DNA of 37,881 nt. Origin: Chloroflexota bacterium (GTDB taxonomy: Bacteria > Chloroflexota > Dehalococcoidia > UBA2979). Position numbers and translations under genes: made by a program. Shown here piece after piece: positions 16,165-25,046 of the stretch (the stretch's first letter is position 1; each line of letters starts with the position of its first letter). The DNA is taken from the NCBI GenBank assembly GCA_003670735.1, contig QWQU01000008.1:1-37881 (forward strand). Direction: 5' to 3'. The notes below the pieces were generated by a model. It had not been told where the DNA came from. It saw nothing but the letters and a program-made list of their open reading frames with translations, and searched no databases.

Positions 16165-17454
16165 GTGACACAGGCCACTGAGGATCGCCAGCCCGAGGTC
16201 AGCCCGGCTGAGCCCGCGCGCATGGGGACGTTCCATGCGTTCTCGTACCGCAATTATCGGCTGCTGTGGATCGGCGACCTCGCCACTGCGGCGGGCGCTT
16301 GGATTCAGCAGACAGTGATGGGCTGGGTCGTCTACGACCTGACCGGATCGGGGAGCATCCTCGGGGCGGTCAATCTGATGCGGACCATTCCGATCCTGCT
16401 GTTCTCACCCGCCGCCGGCGTTGCGACCGACCGAGTGCCGCGCAACCGCATCATCGCGATCAGCCAGTTCTGCATGTTTGTCCTGACCTTCCTCGTCGGC
16501 TTCGATCTGCTCGCGGGGACGCTGCAAATCTGGCACCTCTTCTTGTTCACGTTCCTGATCGCGACCGCGCAGACGTTCAACCTGCCGGCGCGGCAGACCT
16601 TCGTGTTCGACCTGGTACCGCGAAACGTGATTCCGAATGCGGTGGCGCTGTCATGGTTCGCGTTCAGCCTCGCCCGATCGATCGGGCCGGCGATCGGCGG
16701 CCTACTGATCCTGAAGTTCGGACCAGCAAACAATTTCTTCCTGCAGGGTGTCGCCTACGCCAGCGTGATGGTGACGATCCTGATGATCCGTACCGAGCAG
16801 GTGCAGCGCACGTCGAACCGCAAGCCGTTCTTCGAGAGCGTGCGCGAGGGCTATGGCTTCGTGCTGACGGAACCTCGAGCGCGGCTGGTGCTGGTCATGA
16901 GCCTGATCTCGCCGATGTTCATCATCCCGCTGCACGGAGCGCTGCTCCCGATCTTTGCGAAGCAGGTCTTCCACGAAGGCCCGGACGTGTTCGGCATCCT
17001 CGTGGGATCGATCGGGTTCGGCGGGCTGTTCGGCGGGCTGCTGACTGCCTCGCTCAACCGCGTCGATCGGCGCGGGATGCTGCAGCTGGTGGCGTTGCTG
17101 ATCTTCGCCGGCTCCGAGGTAATCTTCTCGATCCTCGCGGGCACGACCGGCAACATCTGGATCTCGGTACCGTTCCTCGTGATCGCGGGAGTTGCGGAGT
17201 CGCTCTACACGACGACGAACACGACGGTGCTGCAGCTGCTGGCGCCTGAGCACCTGCGCGGCTCGATGGCCAGCGTGCTGCAGCTCGCAATGTTGATTAT
17301 GCCGATCGGTGGCATTGTGGCCGGCGCCGGTGCGGACCTGTTCGGCGCGCCGGTGATGGGCGCGACGATCACCTTCATCGCCTTCAGCATCGGCGCGAGC
17401 ATCCTGATCCTGTCGCCACGGATGCGAGGTCTGCGCTTGAGCCAGCTGACCTAG
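16165..17454 (+). CDS. MFS transporter of the EntS/DHA3-like (MFS_3) type
   Basis: The 429-residue protein starts at GTG 16165 with GGAGG about ten nt upstream. After a short polar N-terminus, AFSYRNYRLLWIGDLATAAG and WIQQTVMGWVVYDLTGS are the usual opening of MFS_3 proteins (EntS-like exporters and macrolide efflux relatives), followed by ATDRVPRNR in the motif A loop. About twelve helices are present. Typical family roles are efflux of siderophores, drugs or lipids; no neighbour fixes the substrate. It is divergent from the UbiA-family gene. Confidence 0.88.
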   Translation: MTQATEDRQPEVSPAEPARMGTFHAFSYRNYRLLWIGDLATAAGAWIQQTVMGWVVYDLTGSGSILGAVNLMRTIPILLFSPAAGVATDRVPRNRIIAISQFCMFVLTFLVGFDLLAGTLQIWHLFLFTFLIATAQTFNLPARQTFVFDLVPRNVIPNAVALSWFAFSLARSIGPAIGGLLILKFGPANNFFLQGVAYASVMVTILMIRTEQVQRTSNRKPFFESVREGYGFVLTEPRARLVLVMSLISPMFIIPLHGALLPIFAKQVFHEGPDVFGILVGSIGFGGLFGGLLTASLNRVDRRGMLQLVALLIFAGSEVIFSILAGTTGNIWISVPFLVIAGVAESLYTTTNTTVLQLLAPEHLRGSMASVLQLAMLIMPIGGIVAGAGADLFGAPVMGATITFIAFSIGASILILSPRMRGLRLSQLT

Positions 17455-17590
17455 GATCCGGCGCCCACACCGGCACACTGAGAGGTTCTTGCAACGTACA
17501 GACCGTTCGAGAACGCCTCGAATGTCTCGTTTGCACGCCTAGGCTCTCGATTGCGAGGCGCACAGCGCTCCTCGCGAGGGGAGCCTGGCG

Positions 17591-18067
17591 ATGTTGTACA
17601 CCCATGTCCTGCTGACGCATGACGGCTCGGAGCTGTCCGACCGCGCGGTCGAGCACGCCGAGGCGATCGCGAACGCGTTCCAGTCCCGCGTGACTGTGCT
17701 GCGCGTCACCGAGACCGTCGGCGAGGTGATGGTGCACATCGCGCCCACCGCGCTCGAAGGGGCAGGCGCGATCGTGGCGGACGTCGCGGAAACCGTGGTC
17801 GCCACGGAGCACGCCACAGCCGAACGCGACGTCGAGGCCGTTGCGGCGATCCTCGCAACATCCGTAGCGAGCTCGGTGGACACGCTGATCAAGGAGGGCT
17901 CCCCCGGCCCAACGATCGTGGAGGCGGCGATTGAGGTCGGCGCGGACCTGATTGTGATGGCGACGCACGGCCGTAGCGGGCTCAGTCGCGCGGTGATGGG
18001 CTCGGTCGCCGACCACGTGCTGCACAACGCGCCGTGCCCGGTGCTGCTCTGCCGAGTCACTGACTAG
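17591..18067 (+). CDS. Universal stress protein (UspA family)
   Basis: The 158-residue protein has the UspA fold signatures: an N-terminal VLLTHDGSELSDRAVEHA segment and the C-terminal ATP-binding motif GRSGLSRAVMGSVADHVL (about residues 128-145), matching G-2x-G-9x-G-S. This is the ATP-binding subclass. The insert between about residues 45 and 90 is acidic and Ala/Val rich. USPs modulate stress survival; the target is unknown. The ATG at 17591 follows GAGGGGAG. A strong hairpin lies downstream and the next gene converges. Confidence 0.9.
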   Translation: MLYTHVLLTHDGSELSDRAVEHAEAIANAFQSRVTVLRVTETVGEVMVHIAPTALEGAGAIVADVAETVVATEHATAERDVEAVAAILATSVASSVDTLIKEGSPGPTIVEAAIEVGADLIVMATHGRSGLSRAVMGSVADHVLHNAPCPVLLCRVTD

Positions 18068-18118
18068 GGCCGCGACCTAGCCTCGAAACACCCGCACACG
18101 GTATTTGCCCACAGAACG

Positions 18119-18146
18119 AGCGAGGCGCCCTCTCGGGCGCCTCGCT
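18119..18146. terminator. Bidirectional terminator between convergent genes
   Basis: AGCGAGGCGCCC (18119-18130) and GGGCGCCTCGCT (18135-18146) form a perfect 12-bp stem with a TCTC loop. It lies 51 nt after the UspA stop and 24 nt beyond the stop of the convergent PPOX gene. Confidence 0.8.
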
Positions 18147-18169
18147 TCGTGTCAGTCGCGGGAGCAGCG

Positions 18170-18571
18170 TTAGTTCTGCTGCACCCACGGGCCGGCGCCG
18201 GTAACGCGGTCAGCCTTCACGCGGACCATGACGCGGACTTCGCCCTCGTTCTTGGGGTAGTCCTTGCCGCTGTACTTGTTCGACAGCTCGTTGATGTGGT
18301 CGTAGGCGTTCTCGGTAACGAGCTCGGCCTGGCCGCGCACGAGCAGGTACTGCCCGGGAGCCTCGAGGTTCTGCACGGAGACCGTGACGCGGGGGTCGCG
18401 GCCGAGGTTGACGGCCTTCTGGCGCGCCATGTTCGTGTTGAACACGAGGTCGCCATCCTTCTCGTCGACCCAGACGAGGGTGACCTGCGGCGTGCCGCTC
18501 TTGTTGGTCGTGATCACGTGGGCAAAGACCTTGCCGTGCAGCAGATCCTTGGCGGGCTGAGGCAGTTCCAT
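18170..18571 (-). CDS. PPOX-class, probably F420-binding, oxidoreductase
   Basis: The 133-residue protein resembles the pyridoxamine 5'-phosphate oxidase-like split-barrel family, in the F420-type branch. Typical segments are AHVITTNKSGTPQVTLVWVD, LVFNTNMARQKAVNLGRDPR and YLLVRGQAELV. Family members bind FMN or F420 and reduce small organic substrates or biliverdin-like compounds. The choice of F420 rests on the sequence branch and on the F420-dependent LLM-class gene near 24500. The ATG at 18571 follows GAGAAGGAA; a longer in-frame extension to 18640 lacks one. Confidence 0.87.
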   Translation of the reverse strand: MELPQPAKDLLHGKVFAHVITTNKSGTPQVTLVWVDEKDGDLVFNTNMARQKAVNLGRDPRVTVSVQNLEAPGQYLLVRGQAELVTENAYDHINELSNKYSGKDYPKNEGEVRVMVRVKADRVTGAGPWVQQN

Positions 18572-18749
18572 CGACGTTCCTTCTCTCGGGAAGCGCATGT
18601 TGTACGGGTACCCCGGCGGGGTAGGCAGGGAGTATCGCACTCGCCGGGCTTCGCCGCCCGATCCCGGTCGAGCGAGGAATCGTGAGCCCAGACGAGGCTT
18701 GCGGATGCCGGGCTATCACGGGCGGGTTCTTTCCCTACAAAAGGTCTCG

Positions 18750-18782
18750 ACATACACCGGATCTGCCCCGATCCGCGTATGT
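18750..18782 (+). promoter_or_regulatory. Inverted repeat abutting the sortase start codon
   Basis: ACATAC (18750-18755) pairs with GTATGT (18777-18782), and inside it CGGATC (18758-18763) pairs with GATCCG (18770-18775), leaving a TGCCCC loop. The structure ends one nt before ATG 18784, and no Shine-Dalgarno is visible there. It could be an operator or an RNA hairpin limiting translation. If translation starts upstream at GTG 18682 it would instead be coding DNA. Confidence 0.4.
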
Positions 18783-18783
18783 A

Positions 18784-19524
18784 ATGCTGCACGTCACGTC
18801 CTGGGGCACCGAGCTGGTCGCGAACCGCGGCCGGCAACTGGGGATCGTCTCGCTCATCGCCGGGCTGCTGCTGGTGGTCGCCTGCTCCAAGCAGAGTGAC
18901 GTCCAGCTGACCGCCGGCACGGCGACGCCCACTGCGTCCGTCTCGGCGACTGCGAGCGCGACTCCCGAGATCCCCACGCCTACACCGACCCCGATCTCGC
19001 TGGCCGGCGCGCCGTTCCCGCCCTCGCCCAAGCTCCAGCGCACGCCGCCGACGAACGCCGATGGCATCAAGCGGATCGTTGCCCCTCGCCTCCACCTCGA
19101 TAACTACATCGAGACAGTGCCAGTCATCAGCGGCGAGATGCAGACGCCGGCCGACGCGAACTATGCGATCGGCTACTACCCCGACTTCAAGGTGAAGCCC
19201 GGCGATTCTGGCAACGCGATCTTCTCGGCCCACGAGACCTGGAACCACCAGCAGGGCCCGTTCTACGCGCTGCACTACGCAGCCGTGGGCGACGACATCT
19301 TCGTCGAGATGAACGATGGCAAGCAGTTCCACTACCGCGTCAGCAGCTACAAGCGCTACGAAGTGAAGAACATGCCGATGAACGAGATACTCAACCCGAA
19401 GGGCCGCGCCTTCGGTGAGCAGTGGATGACCTTGATTACGTGCGGCGGTCGCATCGTCTACGGCGAGGACGGCTTCGGCGAATACCTCGACCGCGACGTG
19501 GTCGTCGCCAAGCTGGTTAAGTAG
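18784..19524 (+). CDS. Sortase-family lipoprotein
   Basis: The 246-residue protein starts with a lipoprotein-type signal: hydrophobic GIVSLIAGLLLVVAC, with the lipobox cysteine at residue 34. A Thr/Pro/Ser-rich linker (about residues 40-75) precedes a sortase domain. The catalytic triad is visible: His150 in IFSAHETW, Cys220 in LITCGG, and Arg237 in LDRDVVVAK. Sortases cleave a C-terminal sorting motif and attach proteins to the cell surface or polymerise pili. No obvious LPxTG-type substrate occurs in the window, so the target is unknown. Start ATG 18784 suits the signal peptide; GTG 18682, with GAGGAA close by, is an alternative. The stop overlaps the convergent YihY gene by 8 bp. Confidence 0.85.
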   Translation: MLHVTSWGTELVANRGRQLGIVSLIAGLLLVVACSKQSDVQLTAGTATPTASVSATASATPEIPTPTPTPISLAGAPFPPSPKLQRTPPTNADGIKRIVAPRLHLDNYIETVPVISGEMQTPADANYAIGYYPDFKVKPGDSGNAIFSAHETWNHQQGPFYALHYAAVGDDIFVEMNDGKQFHYRVSSYKRYEVKNMPMNEILNPKGRAFGEQWMTLITCGGRIVYGEDGFGEYLDRDVVVAKLVK

Positions 19525-20599
19525 TCCGCTCTCGTCCCCGGCCACGGCTTCGCCACAGTCCACCAAGCAACACCAGCGCCACGAGCGTGCCCACGAATTG
19601 GGCCACATGACCGGGCCGCTTCGTCGCAGATGAGTCGGCTGGCGAGTTCGATAGTTGCTCGTCCGAACCGTGCAATCCCGAGGATGGTTCCGCGCTCTCA
19701 GGCATGCCTTGCTGGCCGTTCGGGTTGAGTGCGTTACCGACGACCGCATTCACCTCGGCACCCATCAGGAACAGGTACGCGCTCAGGTACATCCAGAGCA
19801 TGAGCACCACCACGCCGCCGAGTGTGCCATAGGTCGCCTCGTACTTTCCGAAGCGGGTCACGTACTGCACGAAGCCGAACGAGGCGATCGCCCAGCCGAT
19901 CACGAAGAAGACGGCTCCGGGCGTGATCCACTGCCAGGCTCGACGGCCTGCGGGGCCAATCCAGTACAGCACGCCCGCCGCGACCATCAGCATCACTAGC
20001 ACGAGCAGCACGCCGGCGATCTGCAGCGGCCAATAGGCAACCTCGCCTGCACCGATCGCGTTCGCGACGCGGAGCGCGAACAAACGCGCACCGAACAGCA
20101 GGCCGATGCCTGCCAGCAGCGTGAGTGCACTGCCAGTCGTGAGTCCAAGTGAGGTGATCGTCTGCCGCCACCACGGGCGGTCCTCGACGACCTCGTACGC
20201 CTGGTTCATGGCGCGCATCGCGGCAGAGACACCGCCCGAGGCAGCCCAGACGGCGCCGATGATGCCAAATGAAAGCAGACCGGTCGGGTGTGTGCTCAAC
20301 ACCGAGTTGAGTTGGTCCTCCACGATCGGGCGCGCGCTCAGCGGGATCGCATTACCAACCCGCTGTAGCACGAGTGCCGTGGGGTTATCGAGACGCAGCA
20401 GCCAGGCAGCCGCGGATCCCGCTGCTGCGAGGAAGATCGCGAACGGAAACAATGCGAGCAGCATGCGGTAGGTCAGCGACGCCGCGTAGTCGCCGATTCC
20501 GTCCTGCGACGCGCGCTTCCAAATCGCCTTGGTGTGGTCTCGGGTTTGCTCCCACATAAACGGAGTGTCGCCCGGCATGCGTGCAGATCGCGGGCACAC
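19517..20599 (-). CDS. YihY/BrkB-family inner membrane protein
   Basis: Up to 360 residues. After a basic N-terminus comes the family hallmark of aromatic/hydrophobic segments, DYAASLTYRMLLALFPFAIF, then about six helices including LLSFGIIGAVWAASGGVSAA, and WITPGAVFFVIGWAIASFGF followed by YVTRFGKYEATYGTLGGVVV, the most conserved stretch. The C-terminal 60 residues are polar with one last helix. This family was once annotated as RNase BN; its actual function is unknown. Alternative starts are 20578 (MPGDTP) and 20557 (MWEQ); none has a strong ribosome site. It lies 38 nt after the glycosidase gene on the same strand and is probably co-transcribed with it and the GT4 gene. Confidence 0.87.
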   Translation of the reverse strand: MCPRSARMPGDTPFMWEQTRDHTKAIWKRASQDGIGDYAASLTYRMLLALFPFAIFLAAAGSAAAWLLRLDNPTALVLQRVGNAIPLSARPIVEDQLNSVLSTHPTGLLSFGIIGAVWAASGGVSAAMRAMNQAYEVVEDRPWWRQTITSLGLTTGSALTLLAGIGLLFGARLFALRVANAIGAGEVAYWPLQIAGVLLVLVMLMVAAGVLYWIGPAGRRAWQWITPGAVFFVIGWAIASFGFVQYVTRFGKYEATYGTLGGVVVLMLWMYLSAYLFLMGAEVNAVVGNALNPNGQQGMPESAEPSSGLHGSDEQLSNSPADSSATKRPGHVAQFVGTLVALVLLGGLWRSRGRGRERTT

Positions 20600-20637
20600 G
20601 CCGCCAAGGAGCGCTCACAAAACGCTATCGGTCGCTG

Positions 20638-22791
20638 CTACCACGGCCCCCAGGGCGCTTCGACCAACTCGATGTCGCCGGAGCGGACGTGGGCGTCCCA
20701 GTGCTGCTCGTCATGCTCGCGCCAGCAGCGCAGGTCGAGTTGGGCGTTGCCGATGCGCATGCCTCGGAGCTCCACATCGCCGAGCCAGCTCGGGACGTGC
20801 GGGGCGACGAGCAGCCGACCGTTGGGCGCGTCCGCGCGCAGGCCGAGCATCGCCTGCAGCAGGTGGAACACGGTGCCAGCAGCCCACGCCTGCGGGACGT
20901 TTGCGCCGAGGTACTGCACGGGGAACGAGTGCGGCGCGCGGTTGATGCCGGCATAGAGCTCGGGCAGGCGGTACGAGCTGAAGGAGCGCGCGGCATCGAG
21001 CACCTCGCGCGCGACGCGACCGGTCTCCTCGACGTAGCCATAGCGCCGGAAGCCAAGCGCGATGATGCCGTTGTCGTGCGGCCAGACCGCGCCGCGCTGG
21101 TATGCGTAGGGATTGAACGCTGGGTGCGAGGCGGCAAGCGTGCGCACGCCCCAGCCACTCAGCATGTCGGGCTCGAGTAGGCGCTGCACCACTCGCGCGG
21201 CGTGCTCGGGCGACGCGATGCCGCTCCAGAGCGCATGACCGGCGTTAGAGACGACGGTGGGCACACGCTCCTTCTGAGGATCGAGGACGAACGCGTAGGA
21301 GCCGATCTCCTCGCACCAGAAGCGCGCCTCGAACTGCGCTTGCAGCGCACGCGCACGGTCACGGAGCGCCGAGGCACGCGATGGGTTACCGAGCGCGTCG
21401 TAGACCTCGGCCATGCGCATCCAGGCATCGAAGACATAGCCCTGCAGCTCAACCAGCGCCTTGGGCTGCGGGACGTTGCGGCCGTCGGGATAGACGACCG
21501 AATCGAAGCCGTCCTTCCAGCCGACGTTCTCATAGCCCTGACCGCTGCGGCTCTGGTGCTCCTGAAAGCCGTCACCGTCGAGATCTCCATAGCGGTCGAT
21601 CCACTCGAGGCAGCGCTCCGCGGTGTCGAGATGACGGCGCAGCAATTGCTCGTCGTTCGTCCACTTCCATGCCTCGTGCAGCACGATCAGGTAGAGCGGT
21701 GTCGCGTCGGCGGTGCCGTAGTACGGCGTGTGCGGGATGCGCTTGAAGTGCGCAAGCTCGCCGTAGCGAATCTCGTGCAGGATCTTGCCGGGCTCGGCAT
21801 CACGCCGTTCATCGAGCTCGGTCGCCTGATACTCCGCCAGCACGTCCAGCGTGCCGTATGCCATGCCGGTGTGTAGCGGCATCGTCTGGAGGCTCGTGAT
21901 CAACGTGTCACGGCCGAAGACAGTGACGAACCACGGCACGCCCGCGAGGGGCAACCATGCTGGCTCGTCGCCTTCGGAGGGCTGCTCCAGGCTCAGCGCG
22001 TTGAGATCCTCGACGGACTGGCGGTAGAGCTTCGACACATCCTCATTGCTCGAAACGAGCGTCGGCGTTCGCGCGATCCACCGGCGCAGCGCGCGGTCAG
22101 GCTCGGTGAGCACGAGACGGTCATGGCACGCACTCGGATCAGCCGGATGCGTCTCACCGTCGTATTCGAGGTGGTAGAGACCGCAGGTATGCCAGGTCGC
22201 ACCCGCGTCCACAGTGACGTCCCAGGTAATGCTGCCGTTCGCGTAGTGCGGCGTCGAGCCGGAGTTCACTACCTCGTAGCGAAGGGCGCGCTCGAAGTCG
22301 AGGTGCTCGTAACGCGTGGTGAGGATGCTGCCCTCTTCGTCCCAGTTCGTGATGATGTGGCCGCGACGCACAGCGGCTTTCGTGCGCACCTCGAACAGGT
22401 CGGCGAAGTCGGAGCGTTGCGCGATCTCGAACATGAAGCGCGCCGGGGTCGTGCCGTAGTTCGTGATGTCGATGTCTTCGTGGATGCCATCGATCACGGA
22501 GCGGTTCACGGTCAGCCCGAGCGTGCCCGCGGGGATCGTGCCGCCTTCGGTCAGCATCTCCTCGTTCGCGAGGTAGAAGGCGGCCGCGTAGTACCTCGTC
22601 ACATTCGAGGTGCGCAGGCTCCACGGGACGCCGTTGGCGAAGATGCCGTAGTGCGAGAGGAAGCGCGTGTCACGCCCATAGATGCCCTGGTCGGTGCCGA
22701 GGTCGACGCCGCCCTGCAGGTTCGTGACCATGAAACTCATGCCCTGGTTAATCGTCAGCACGGGAACGCTGACCTGCACCTCGACCGGCAT
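20638..22791 (-). CDS. Amylo-alpha-1,6-glucosidase/glycogen debranching-type enzyme
   Basis: The 717-residue protein has the two-part architecture of bacterial debranching-type glycosidases. An N-terminal beta-rich domain (about residues 1-230, with LGTDQGIYGRDTRFLSHY) is followed by an (alpha/alpha)6 barrel. Barrel signatures include PWFVTVFGRDTLITSLQTM near residue 290 and GWKDGFDSV near 425, the second bearing an Asp expected at the active site. The predicted activity is hydrolysis of alpha-1,6 (or related alpha) linkages in glycogen or similar glucans. No signal peptide is visible, so it should be cytoplasmic. It follows the GT4 gene by 29 nt in the same direction, a pairing seen in other bacteria. 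The start at 22791 has only a weak purine stretch upstream. Confidence 0.9.
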   Translation of the reverse strand: MPVEVQVSVPVLTINQGMSFMVTNLQGGVDLGTDQGIYGRDTRFLSHYGIFANGVPWSLRTSNVTRYYAAAFYLANEEMLTEGGTIPAGTLGLTVNRSVIDGIHEDIDITNYGTTPARFMFEIAQRSDFADLFEVRTKAAVRRGHIITNWDEEGSILTTRYEHLDFERALRYEVVNSGSTPHYANGSITWDVTVDAGATWHTCGLYHLEYDGETHPADPSACHDRLVLTEPDRALRRWIARTPTLVSSNEDVSKLYRQSVEDLNALSLEQPSEGDEPAWLPLAGVPWFVTVFGRDTLITSLQTMPLHTGMAYGTLDVLAEYQATELDERRDAEPGKILHEIRYGELAHFKRIPHTPYYGTADATPLYLIVLHEAWKWTNDEQLLRRHLDTAERCLEWIDRYGDLDGDGFQEHQSRSGQGYENVGWKDGFDSVVYPDGRNVPQPKALVELQGYVFDAWMRMAEVYDALGNPSRASALRDRARALQAQFEARFWCEEIGSYAFVLDPQKERVPTVVSNAGHALWSGIASPEHAARVVQRLLEPDMLSGWGVRTLAASHPAFNPYAYQRGAVWPHDNGIIALGFRRYGYVEETGRVAREVLDAARSFSSYRLPELYAGINRAPHSFPVQYLGANVPQAWAAGTVFHLLQAMLGLRADAPNGRLLVAPHVPSWLGDVELRGMRIGNAQLDLRCWREHDEQHWDAHVRSGDIELVEAPWGPW

Positions 22792-22820
22792 GGACGCTCG
22801 TTTCTAGTGGCGCGGCCTCA

Positions 22821-23900
22821 TCACATCAGCGCCGTTGTCGCAGGCACTCCCGCGCTCAGCGCCGCGGCGGGCTGCTGCTCGCCAATAAGGTCCGCGTAGA
22901 TGCGCACATAGTCCGCAGCCATGCGCTCAACTGTGAAGCGCTCATCGAACGCCGCGCGGCATGCCTGCCGATCGAACGTACCGAGGCGGTCAAGCGCCGC
23001 GACCGCCTCATCGACCCCGCGCACGACGAAACCGGAGCGACCATCTTCGATCACCTCGGGCACCGAGCCGGCGCGGTAGGCGATCGTGGGCGTGCCGCAG
23101 GCCATCGCCTCGATCATCACCATGCCAAACGGCTCGGGCCAGGCGATCGGGAAGAGCAGCGCGGCGGCGTTGCCGAGGAAGTCCTGCTTCTCCGCATCAC
23201 TCACCTCGCCCACCCAGTCGACAAGCGGGTCGAGTAGCAACGGGCGCACAACCTCGTCGAAGTAGTCCTGGTTGATCGGCTCGATCTTGGCGGCGACGCG
23301 CAGCGGCATGCCGATGCGGCGCGCCATCTCGACCGCGTCGTGAAAGCCCTTCTCGGGCGAGAAGCGGCCCATGAAGGCGAGGTAGCCACCATTGCCAGGG
23401 CCCTGGTGATAGAGGTCAGACGGCAGGCCGTGATAGACAGTGCCCCGCCAGTCGATGCCAGCGAGCGGCAGTCGTTGCGACTCAGAGATCGAGACCATCG
23501 GCAGGTCGGCGAACTCGCGGTGCAGCGCGACGAACTCGGGGAAATCGAGACGACCGTGCTGGGTCGTGAGATGCGCCATCGACTGTCGACGCACCAGCGG
23601 GAAGTGCAGGTAGCTCGTATGGAAATGCATCACGTCGAACGTCTCGATCTGCCTCGAGACCTCCTCAAGCATCGCAAGGTGGACCGCGATCGGGTCGGTG
23701 CAGTTCGGGTCGAGGCGCAGGCCCATTCGCGCCATCGGCACGAGGTGGCCCGATGTCCGCGAGTCGGCCGTGGCGAACAGCGTCACCTCGTGGCCTTGTC
23801 GCACGAGCTCTTCGGTCAGGTAGGACACCACCCGCTCGGTGCCGCCGTAGCCGGTGGGCGGAACGGCTTCATAGAGCGGCGCGACTTGGGCGATACGCAT
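22821..23900 (-). CDS. Glycosyltransferase family 4 protein
   Basis: The 359-residue cytoplasmic protein has a GT-B fold. It begins MRIAQVAPLYEAVPPTGYGG, the usual N-terminal strand and glycine loop. The C-terminal donor-binding half contains MGRFSPEKGFHDAVE and the EX7E-type motif EPFGMVMIEAMACGTPTIAY near residue 255. It should transfer a sugar from a nucleotide donor with retention; the acceptor is unknown. The ATG at 23900 follows GGAGG by ten nt. It heads a three-gene minus-strand set with the debranching-type glycosidase and the YihY protein. The order suggests glycogen or another alpha-glucan, but a compatible-solute or envelope glycan is also possible. Confidence 0.9.
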   Translation of the reverse strand: MRIAQVAPLYEAVPPTGYGGTERVVSYLTEELVRQGHEVTLFATADSRTSGHLVPMARMGLRLDPNCTDPIAVHLAMLEEVSRQIETFDVMHFHTSYLHFPLVRRQSMAHLTTQHGRLDFPEFVALHREFADLPMVSISESQRLPLAGIDWRGTVYHGLPSDLYHQGPGNGGYLAFMGRFSPEKGFHDAVEMARRIGMPLRVAAKIEPINQDYFDEVVRPLLLDPLVDWVGEVSDAEKQDFLGNAAALLFPIAWPEPFGMVMIEAMACGTPTIAYRAGSVPEVIEDGRSGFVVRGVDEAVAALDRLGTFDRQACRAAFDERFTVERMAADYVRIYADLIGEQQPAAALSAGVPATTALM

Positions 23901-24008
23901 GGTGGTGATTGCCTCCACGTGCAGTATTCGCCTTAGTGCGGCCCGTTCCGGGAACGAGCAGTCGCTGCGGCCATATCGTTCCCGTTGCAAGTGCTCGAAC
24001 GCTGGCAA

Positions 24009-25030
24009 CTAACTGGCGGCATCGGCGTTTGCGTGCGAGATATCCACAGCGGCGAGGCGTGCAGGGTCGAGCGGAAGCGCTGGCATCAGCTCTCGCTCCG
24101 CGAACTCCATGAATGCGTCTTGCTGCTGGCCGATGTTGTGCACGTACACGTGGTCGTACCCGGCATCGACCATCTTCTGCACCGCCTCGATGTATCGAGC
24201 GGGGTCGTTGCCGAGCACGATGCGTCGTACATACCCGAGTCCACGGTCGCAGGGATTTCTACGGCGGACTCGATGTCTTCCGGGGTCTTGAGCTCGCTCG
24301 ACAGGCGGCCCTTGAGGCCGACGTTCGGCCACCACTCATGCACGAGCGCGCGCGACTCGCCCTCGGTCGGCGCGAAGCAGGTCGCGACCTGCGCGATACG
24401 CGGCTTGCCGGCGCCACCGTGTGCCTCGAAGCGCTCGGTGATCTCGCGGTCCGGTGCGAGGCCGACGAGCCCGTCACCGATGCGGCCCGCGAGGTCGATC
24501 GCACGGTGGCCTTTGACCGCGACATAGACGCGCGGCGCCTGTTCGGGAAGGCTGAAGATGCGCGCCTCGTCGGTGACGAAGTGCTTGCCGATACGCGAGA
24601 CCTCACGGCCTCGCCAGAGCAGGCGCATCAGCTCGATGGCCTCCTCGAGCATCTCGAGGCGCGTGCCGGCGTTCGGCCACGGCTCGCCAGTAACGTGCTC
24701 GTTGAGCTGCTCGCCACTGCCAACGCCAAGGAAGAAGCGGCCGTCGAAGAGCATCTGCGTCGTCGCAGCTGCCTGCGCGAGGATTGCGGGGTGCATACGG
24801 ATGATCGGACAGGTCACGCCGGTACCGACTTGCAGCGCCGACGTGACCTGAGCGATGGCGCCAAGCGCGCTCCATACGAACGCGCTCTGGCCCTGATGCT
24901 CGGTCCAGGGATGGTAGTGGTCGGAGATCAGCGCAAAGCTGAATCCGTGCTGTTCCGCGAGTGCGGACTGACGCACGAGCTCCTGCGGCGTGTGTTCCTC
25001 ACTCGAGAGTGCGAAGCCAAACGCGACCAT
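24009..25030 (-). CDS. F420-dependent LLM-class oxidoreductase (TIGR03557-like), frameshifted
   Basis: This is a luciferase-like monooxygenase superfamily enzyme of the F420-dependent glucose-6-phosphate dehydrogenase-like group. Visible motifs are SDHYHPWTEHQGQSAFVW, GTGVTCPIIRMHPAILAQ, GRFFLGVGSGEQLNEH and RLEMLEEAIELMRLLWRG. The reading frame breaks near 24234. One frame from ATG 25030 gives VEIPATVDSG and then nonsense to 24086, while the family C-terminus (YVRRIVLGNDPARYIEAV and DAGYDHVYVHNIGQQQ) continues in another frame to the TAG at 24009. Restoring one G in the GGG run (minus strand, 24236-24234) rejoins the frames exactly as DSGYVRR. The repaired protein is about 340 residues. It is either a sequencing error or a recent inactivation. 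The start follows GGGGGTGG; the unknown gene at 25047-25451 lies 16 nt upstream. Confidence 0.88.
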
Positions 25031-25046
25031 CAGCCACCCCCATCTG

